A DNA stretch of 64,000 nt, from contig CANTFL010000251.1 of NCBI GenBank assembly GCA_947650285.1, positions 434,001-498,000 on the forward strand, read 5' to 3'. Numbering within the stretch: the stretch's first letter is position 1; each line of letters starts with the position of its first letter. The DNA is from Hyaloperonospora brassicae (taxonomy: Eukaryota; Oomycota; Peronosporomycetes; Peronosporales; Peronosporaceae). A program made the translations under genes and the position numbers. This document shows positions 57,901-64,000 of the stretch, in pieces. Under the pieces are notes generated by a model, which was given only the letters and a program-made list of their open reading frames with translations, was not told the origin of the DNA and did not search any database.

Positions 57901-60277
57901 GTGTTTAATTGTTTAGCAGAAACCAAGCAACCAACTACGATCGAAATGGTCATCCATTCGAAACTAGCGAGCGGTGGAATATTAGCGTCTTATATAAGAT
58001 CTTCGCGCGCTGGGTCGACCCAGGCGATTAAGAACGACATCGAAGTGAAGGTAGAAGTGAAACGAGAACCTGAGATCGACGAATTTGAATTAGGTGACCA
58101 TGTGGAGGAAGATCAAGATGGAAGTTATGAGTACGACAATGGAGGAGTACTCGGAAAAGAGTAAGAAAAGCGAGTTCTTCACGCGGGACATGTGAGTCGC
58201 GTACAGGCGATGAAAGAGAATCATGAAAAAGCGGTGAGAGACTTTGTGCAAGCCGAGCAAGATAACGCCTCAGGAAAACCCGACCCTTCATCAAATTGCT
58301 GAAGATTTGAAGAAGAGAAGGTGGATCAAGCAGTTCGACAACGAGCGATCCACTCAAGCAAAATGGTCGGAACTCAGCACCATGTTGAACATGACCTGCA
58401 CTCTCGGCGTACACGACCTACCTCTTGCGTGCAATGTGATACAAGTGCAAGCGTCGCAGGATCCTAAACTGGCGGAGGCTGTCTTCAACCCGCGGGTGGT
58501 GGACAAAGAGATGAAGGAATGGAGAGCCAAGCTCAGAGACGCGTTTGGAATCGACTCGATTCCGGTCGTCAGATATACAATGGAACAGCTGCATGGAGAT
58601 GCCGCTTCAATAGAAGATAAGGAACCTATACCATCGAGTTATGAGCCACGGTTATGACCCAGGAAGACTTAAGCGTGGACACAAGCTCAAGGAGACGAGA
58701 AAGGTGAAAATAAACCGGAAGCATACTCTCGAGTGGAGAGATAGCCTAACATGGAAGATGTCTACATTGAGATACCAAGTTTATCCCCTCCGACGGAGAG
58801 GAAGAGTTTGCAAACGAGAGAAGAAGATGAAAGAGGACCTTACTACTACTACGACGATGAAGACGAAGATTGGATAAGACAACATACGGAAGTCATTCGA
58901 CGAACAACTGCAATCACCGTCTGAGCTTTAAAGAATCTGTGAGTGAAAGAGGACAAATACTCGATATTCGAACGCATCCCCCGATTTAGAAGATCGCCAA
59001 GTTCGAGGGAAGACGATACCGTTCCGATGAAGCTTCAGGGTGGATCAAGACGTTCACTTATGAGATGAAGGGAACATGCAAGCCCCAGAATGACTGGTGT
59101 GAGCCATTCTTGTTGAGTCTAGGGAAGACGGCCGAGAGTTGGTACCGAAAGTTGTCGAAGAAAACGCAGATGGCATGGAAGTAGCTCAGCAAGACGTTTT
59201 TTGGAGTACTATTGCTCGCAGTACGATCATTTGGACAGATCCAGGTATTACTCGGCGAAGCGCCAGGAATCGGAACATGCGTGCGACTTCCTCATCCACT
59301 TAGATGGATACGCACGAACTGCGCAGATCCAATACGAGAAGGGAGGGGCCGAGTCTGAGAATCATGTGAAGCACTTCGTGCTGTATTTTGGAGATGACGA
59401 CTTAATCGACTTCATCTACCCGCAACGACTGGGTGTGTATATCGAGTGGAACAGATTATCAGCCATCGGTTGCTAGGCAAAAAGCGCAAGAAGCAACTTG
59501 ACAGAATGAGCAGCAATCGACTGTCCGATCCACACAGATACGAGTCCAGGATCACTCGCCGCAGAGACAGCCGTAATGACAGCACGCGTCAATCAGAAGG
59601 CCGACGTGACAACAGACGTGATGGTCACCGTTTCGAATACCAAGAGAGACATGAAGCACACCGACTCGTCAGCAGAGACAGGCAACCGCGGCGCGAAGGA
59701 CGAACCGGGCGATACGAGTACGATGGTAGCCGTCGTATTACCCTCGCATCGGCAACTACGGACGATCTGCGGACTGCAGTCAAATAATTGAGGCTTAGAA
59801 AATACGCTGATCAATACGAGTCGCAAAAGGACGAAAGCGACTACGACTACACAAACGACTACGAGTCGGACTCTGACGCCGGTTACATGGAGGTGGGCAG
59901 AGAAGTGAACAGAGTGGCGCTGCCTGCAAAACGCGGTGAGCGACCACAACCTGGTCCCAATACTATGGGCCGAGCAGGCGTACCGGCTGATCATGAGGTA
60001 CGATCTGATCCACGTGACCAAGCCAACCAGCATCACTCGGGCAGATCAATCGAGAGAAAGCCGACCATGGGGTCCCTGTGGAGCGTGTGGTGCAGCAGGA
60101 CACGACGCTCACTTTTGCAGACGCCGTTGCAAATTCTGCAAACATGTGCACGACGTCGGTAGGTGCGAACTGTTCGCCGAGTTCGAACAACTCACCAAGT
60201 TCGTCAAGTCATCGATCGATCGAACAACTGTTCCTGAAGAACTCCAACACATCTATTCGCCAGTCCATTTCAACTAG
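57901..60277 (+). pseudogene. Gypsy gag with CCHC zinc knuckle (broken)
   Basis: Gag sequence is spread over several frames: NTRVVDKEMKEWRAKL-like sequence near 58490-58530 (read as NPRVVDKEMKEWRAKL), then KIAKFEGRRYRSDEASGWIK and SLGKTAESWYRKLSKK (58990-59170) ending at a TAG, then QYDHLDRSRYYSAKRQESEH (from 59220), an Arg/Asp/Ser-rich stretch (59500-59780), and the nucleocapsid knuckle CGACGAAGHDAHFC with a second Cys/His cluster CKFCKHVHDVGRC (60090-60170). At least three stops separate the parts. Confidence 0.8.
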
Positions 60278-60597
60278 GAGGCTCGCCGACTTTGACTGGG
60301 TCGGGAAACAACGGGCTGCCACAGTCAGTGGAACCAGTGGTCGACGCAAACTACGTGTCTGCTTTTGTTGGAGACACAAGAAGGACCGGCGATGAAGCGC
60401 GTGAAAGGTTAAATAGAGGGGAGCATCCGCCGGAGATGTCAACTACCGACGAAAAAGTCGATGGTGAAAGAGCGATGACTCGGATGGACGCCATACCAAA
60501 CTCTAGGCGACAGATGGAATTGGAAAAGCCACTGAAGCTGCTACAAGGGGAGCGACAAGAATGGTAGTCGTCAAGGAAGTTCGATCGGAGAATAAGA

Positions 60598-60960
60598 ATG
60601 AGAGCTTTTGTGATGGGGGAAGTGAATGATCAACGGACTCAGATCCTGCTGGACACAGGAGCAAACATATCAGCGATAAGTAAATCGTTTGCACGAAAGC
60701 TTAAGCTCCGACATCAAATGAGTACGGACAAGCAGATCGACGTACAAGGGATAGGGGAGTCAAAAGTAGTCACGACGTCACGGGGTTACGGTCAAGATAA
60801 CACTCGAATGGAAGGTGGTCTATGAATTCGAAGTATGAATAATGCCGCATCACGCCGGAGTAGACCTAATACTCGGAACAGACTTCATGATACCAGCTGG
60901 AGTCCGTCTAGATCTCTTCAATTCGACAGCCAAATTACCCGATGAACTAGTTGTGCCACT
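60598..60960 (+). pseudogene. Gypsy aspartic protease (broken)
   Basis: ILLDTGANISAISKSFARKL carries the DTGA catalytic motif of retroviral-type aspartic proteases, followed by the flap-like IDVQGIGES. The frame changes near 60810 and continues as HHAGVDLILGTDFMIPAG-like sequence, the second conserved (ILG.D.) motif. Broken by frameshifts. Confidence 0.8.
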
Positions 60961-62109
60961 CCTTAAGTCCGAAAAAGAAATCGACGGGCAGGAGTGGGGG
61001 AGAGGTCGCAGGGGGACCTAGAGGTGCCATGAATATCTATCAACGAGGGTATGAGATGTTCAAGCTGTAGCGTCAACAACCTGGAATCCACACACGAGCT
61101 GTGGATTCGTCGACTACCCGCACTACTGCCCAAAATTATACACAACAGGAAACTGAAAGCGACGAAGGTCAGATTAACCAATCTCGCATCACGGGTAACG
61201 ACATGTCCACCACATTTCCCGATCGTAGTGTGGATGCCACACGGTACGTTACCACGAGATGTAGGATACGTGCGCGTGAATTCGTCGAAGTACAGAAATT
61301 GGCAAGTGCTAGCGTACGAACACGTCTTCGACAACGAATTGATGCAAAAAGAGAAAGGTTTGTAAGAGATGTTGGTTGTCCCGACAACCACCAGCTATGG
61401 AACGGCCAACCTACACTCTACCGCTTGCAATCATTCGTCGGGATGAAGATACTGTAATACGCAGTGTACGATCAACAAGGAAGAACGAAACTGGGAGGGT
61501 GCAGACAGCGTAAGAAGACAAGCTTAAGGTGCTCCCACAAAACTGACGAGGAGTAGGCCGAACAGGAGTAATGGCCAGACCCCTAACCATCATCCAGAAC
61601 CGGCCAAGAATGTCACGAATTGCGATGAAAGCATCAACAAGGCTACGTGCCACTCAGCAGCAACCAGGGCGGTGTGCACGGCGTTTGAAGAGGATACCAG
61701 GTTACTCAATGAACCACTTCGCCGTGTCGATGACAAGTTGTGTGATCCAGATACAGCATTAGATCAAGCTATCTAATCATCTACATCACCTTTATCGTCA
61801 CGTACTAGGGATAATAACCCTATCGACGAACTGGACGATCGGTTCTTGTGTGTCCTGGAAGAGTGGAGTATGGACCCACTTGAGAAGGAGCCATCTATTG
61901 CGCCGTTGGACCGATTTGCTTTCGAGCATGATTCCAGCGAAGACAACGTGGTGGATTACGCTCGCGAACTTGCCTTTCTGCCGAATCTCACGTAGCTGAC
62001 ACAAACAAAGTTGGACTACGATGGAAAGAATGTGATATCATCAGCTCATGATGAGGAGCATAGGCCAAGTTGATCGACTTATTGAAGAAACATAAACAGA
62101 TCATGATCT

Positions 62110-63180
62110 TGAGTGGTAATGCATTACCACCTCCAGCGTACGGAGTAGTCTGCGATATTGACGTAAACGAACAAGTACTATACAACAACAGGCTCGACGC
62201 GTACCACTTCTACACCTGACTAAAGTGTACGAATTACTGAAAGGATTGTTGACGGCAGGACTCATTTCGTTGTTACAGAGTCCTTGGGCCTCACCGATCG
62301 TAATTGTTCTTAAGAAGAATGGCGTGGACATACGTTTGTGCATTGACTACAAGATGGTTAATGCGGTGACGATGATTACGGAATATGCGATGCCCTTGGT
62401 GGACGATTTACGTACAGAAATGGACGGCTATAAATGATTCTGCTCTCTGGACGCTGCCAGTGGATTTTGGGCGATAATGATGACAGAGAGAGCGAGAAAA
62501 AATTAGCTTTCGTGTGCTCTTTGGGGCACTTTATATGATTGCAAATTTTTATTCGGATAAAGTAACGCTTCGATGATTTATCAATGATTTATTGTTAATG
62601 CTCTGTGGGGTTACGTTTAACCTAAAGGAGGCTGGAACGAGTTATCAGAGAAGGTAATAAATTTGGAGAAAGAAGCATCAAACAGACAATCGACGTTTTC
62701 ATCAGGTACGCCACGGCGCATCCGACCCACACACTCCGTCTCTAAGTTCGAAGCATACTGCTACATCATAACGGACCTTATGCAGTACAACGAATGGTCA
62801 ACGACCCTGAGAATGACATGTTCTTAACACGTGAACCCGATAGAACGACACTTGCTCCGGTATTTGAGCGTCGATCGTTCGTCGATGATATTTTTTTGGT
62901 GGACGGAGTTTTAATGACTGCTCAGCAACACTCGACCAGTTGTTAGAACTAATCACAGAGTGTCAAATAAGTGTGAGTTTTACTAATAGCATCTTTGTTC
63001 AACCGCTAGTTGACTTCCTCTCCCATAAAGTAAACGCGCAAGGAATCGCAGCTGATTCAGGGAAGCTGGCAGCTATCGCTGAGATTCCCTTTCCGACGTC
63101 GAAGAAAGGAATGCAGGCATTCTTAGGAGCTCTCATTTACTACAGTCGGTTCATTCAAAATATGATTATCTAAGGGGTAG
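62110..63180 (+). pseudogene. Gypsy reverse transcriptase (broken)
   Basis: Recognised blocks: YELLKGLLTAGLISLLQSPW, then ASPIVIVLKKNGVDIRLCID and YKMVNAVTMITEYAMPLVDD, then SLDAASGFWAIMMTERARK after a stop, and the catalytic FVDDIF (about 62878-62895). The finger/palm connection near FLGALIYYSRFIQN (63121-63162) closes the domain. Numerous stops and a few indels. Confidence 0.85.
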
Positions 63181-63309
63181 TCCTCTACCAACTGAAAAGG
63201 GAGAATTTCCTGGGGTCACCCGCTCTGGCGACAGCTCGTAAATCGTTTGATCCTTCAAACAGTCAATCGTCAAAGCACCCATACTCCATCATTTTGATCA
63301 ACGTCTAGA

Positions 63310-63500
63310 TGTTCACGTGATGGTCTTCGCAAACGAATGGGCACTGAGTAGCACCCTAATGCAATGCCCCGACCACAAATTGCGTCCAGTGCGATTTTGC
63401 GACCGAGTGTTAGAGAAGAATGAGAAGAACTACCACCCGGCAGAGCGCGAAAGTGCTAGCACTATCACAACTGATCAAAGTCGCACATACACTGCTGATG
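63310..63500 (+). pseudogene. Gypsy RNase H (Ty3 type, broken)
   Basis: VHVMVFANEWALSSTLMQ then LRPVRFCDRVLEKNEKNYHP and AERES match the RNase H that follows RT in Ty3/gypsy elements (normally F..R.L...E.NY...EKE). The frame changes right after AERES. Confidence 0.8.
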
Positions 63501-63779
63501 GGGAAAACGATCCACGTCTATACGAGATACTTAACATTGTAGTGGGTCTTCACGTCCAAATTATTGTATGGACGCGCAGTCAGCTTTGCCGTACTATTAT
63601 CACCCTATCATCTGAAAATTAAAAGAGTCGGCGAGCGCGATGTCGATTTTCTGCAGCTACTCCAGGCGTCCATCACACCGACAGTCGGACTCGACGAATC
63701 GCTAGCACACATTGCTCCATGCCCTACTCCTGGAACAATAGTCCGCCTCAATCCTATACTGTTGTACGCGAGTCTTGCA

Positions 63780-64000
63780 AGAAATTAGTGGGTTCGTCGT
63801 GTCTTTCGACGGTTATCCGAAGACAACAACACATGGTGGATCTGGAAGTTGTGCGTGGATATTGTGGAGGCTGCACGAATGGACAGTCGTAGTGGCTGCG
63901 AGTGATTACCTACCGTCTACCACAGTAAATTTGGCAGAATACGTCGGCATGAACCGAGGCGCTTAAGCAGCATTAAATCACCAAGTTACTGATCTGATCA
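63780..64000 (+). pseudogene. Second RNase H-like domain of gypsy element (partial)
   Basis: VSFDGYPKTTTHGGSGSCAW followed by ASDYLPSTTVNLAEYVGMNR is the start of a second RNase H-type fold, with the first Asp (FDG) and the Glu of NLAEY in the expected places. A stop follows at 63964 and the window ends. It is distinct from the Ty3 RNase H at 63310-63500. Confidence 0.7.

Larger units (their letters stand above)
57053..64000 (+). mobile_element. Ty3/gypsy retrotransposon, degenerate, truncated by window edge
   Basis: Order on the plus strand: 5' LTR, primer-binding site, gag (57900-59480), zinc knuckle (60075-60190), aspartic protease (60598-60960), reverse transcriptase (about 62110-63180), RNase H (63310-63500), and a second RNase H-like domain (63780-64000). 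Integrase and the 3' LTR would lie beyond the window. Stops and frameshifts break nearly every domain, so it cannot move on its own. The domain wording matches a gypsy lineage common in oomycete genomes. Confidence 0.9.

Overview
The window is nuclear DNA from a eukaryote, most likely an oomycete of the Peronosporales (Phytophthora or a downy mildew). Reasons: protein-coding genes with no introns or a few short ones (about 75-140 bp, GT-AG plus one probable GC-AG), stramenopile-style gene families, and Ty3/gypsy, Ty1/copia and LINE retroelement remnants with oomycete-type sequence. No bacterial operons, rRNA, tRNA or CRISPR array were found. The genus cannot be fixed from the sequence alone.

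Layout. 1-1330: remnant of a LINE endonuclease ORF on the minus strand, cut by the window edge. 1632-1931: four 75-bp tandem repeats just upstream of a drug/metabolite-type transporter (1985-3451, +). 5463-7088 (-): folate-biopterin family transporter. 8429-10048 (-): mucolipin-like TRP channel split by a 96-bp probable GC-AG intron. 10049-15237: gene-poor. 15238-24372 (-): a giant (about 3003 aa) deubiquitinase with an N-terminal MABP-like beta-prism. 24785-26470 (-): type II membrane glycosyltransferase-like protein. 28382-29578 (+): six-exon phosphomannomutase. 29665-31482 (-): splicing factor SLU7. 31763-36501 (+): a six-bromodomain polybromo-like protein, sharing a 280-bp head-to-head promoter with SLU7. 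37019-38418 (-): two-exon cyclin. 38419-44942: gene-poor, with a retroelement RNase H relic near 41.7-42.2 kb. 44943-45863 (+): an unrecognised membrane protein. 46312-47241 (-): Bora-like protein.

From about 47.3 kb to the end no host gene could be supported. This part is partly AT-rich and built of decayed retroelements: a copia gag/protease relic (-, about 49.9-50.7 kb), a diverged LTR fragment (52.2 kb), a copia integrase/RT/RNase H relic (+, 55.1-57.05 kb), and a gypsy element (+) whose 5' LTR starts at about 57053 and interrupts the copia RNase H. The gypsy body shows LTR, primer-binding site, gag, zinc knuckle, protease, RT, RNase H and the start of a second RNase H-like domain at the right edge. 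It carries many stops.

Functionally the gene-rich 1.6-47 kb part is housekeeping: transport (DMT, FBT, TRPML), ubiquitin turnover, nucleotide-sugar and glycan supply (PMM, glycosyltransferase), splicing and chromatin (SLU7, polybromo-like), and cell-cycle control (cyclin, Bora-like). I found no evidence of a gene cluster acting as one pathway. The most unusual items are the MABP/Tudor/USP architecture, the six-bromodomain protein with one bromodomain lacking its acetyl-lysine Asn, the promoter repeat arrays, and the nested retroelements.
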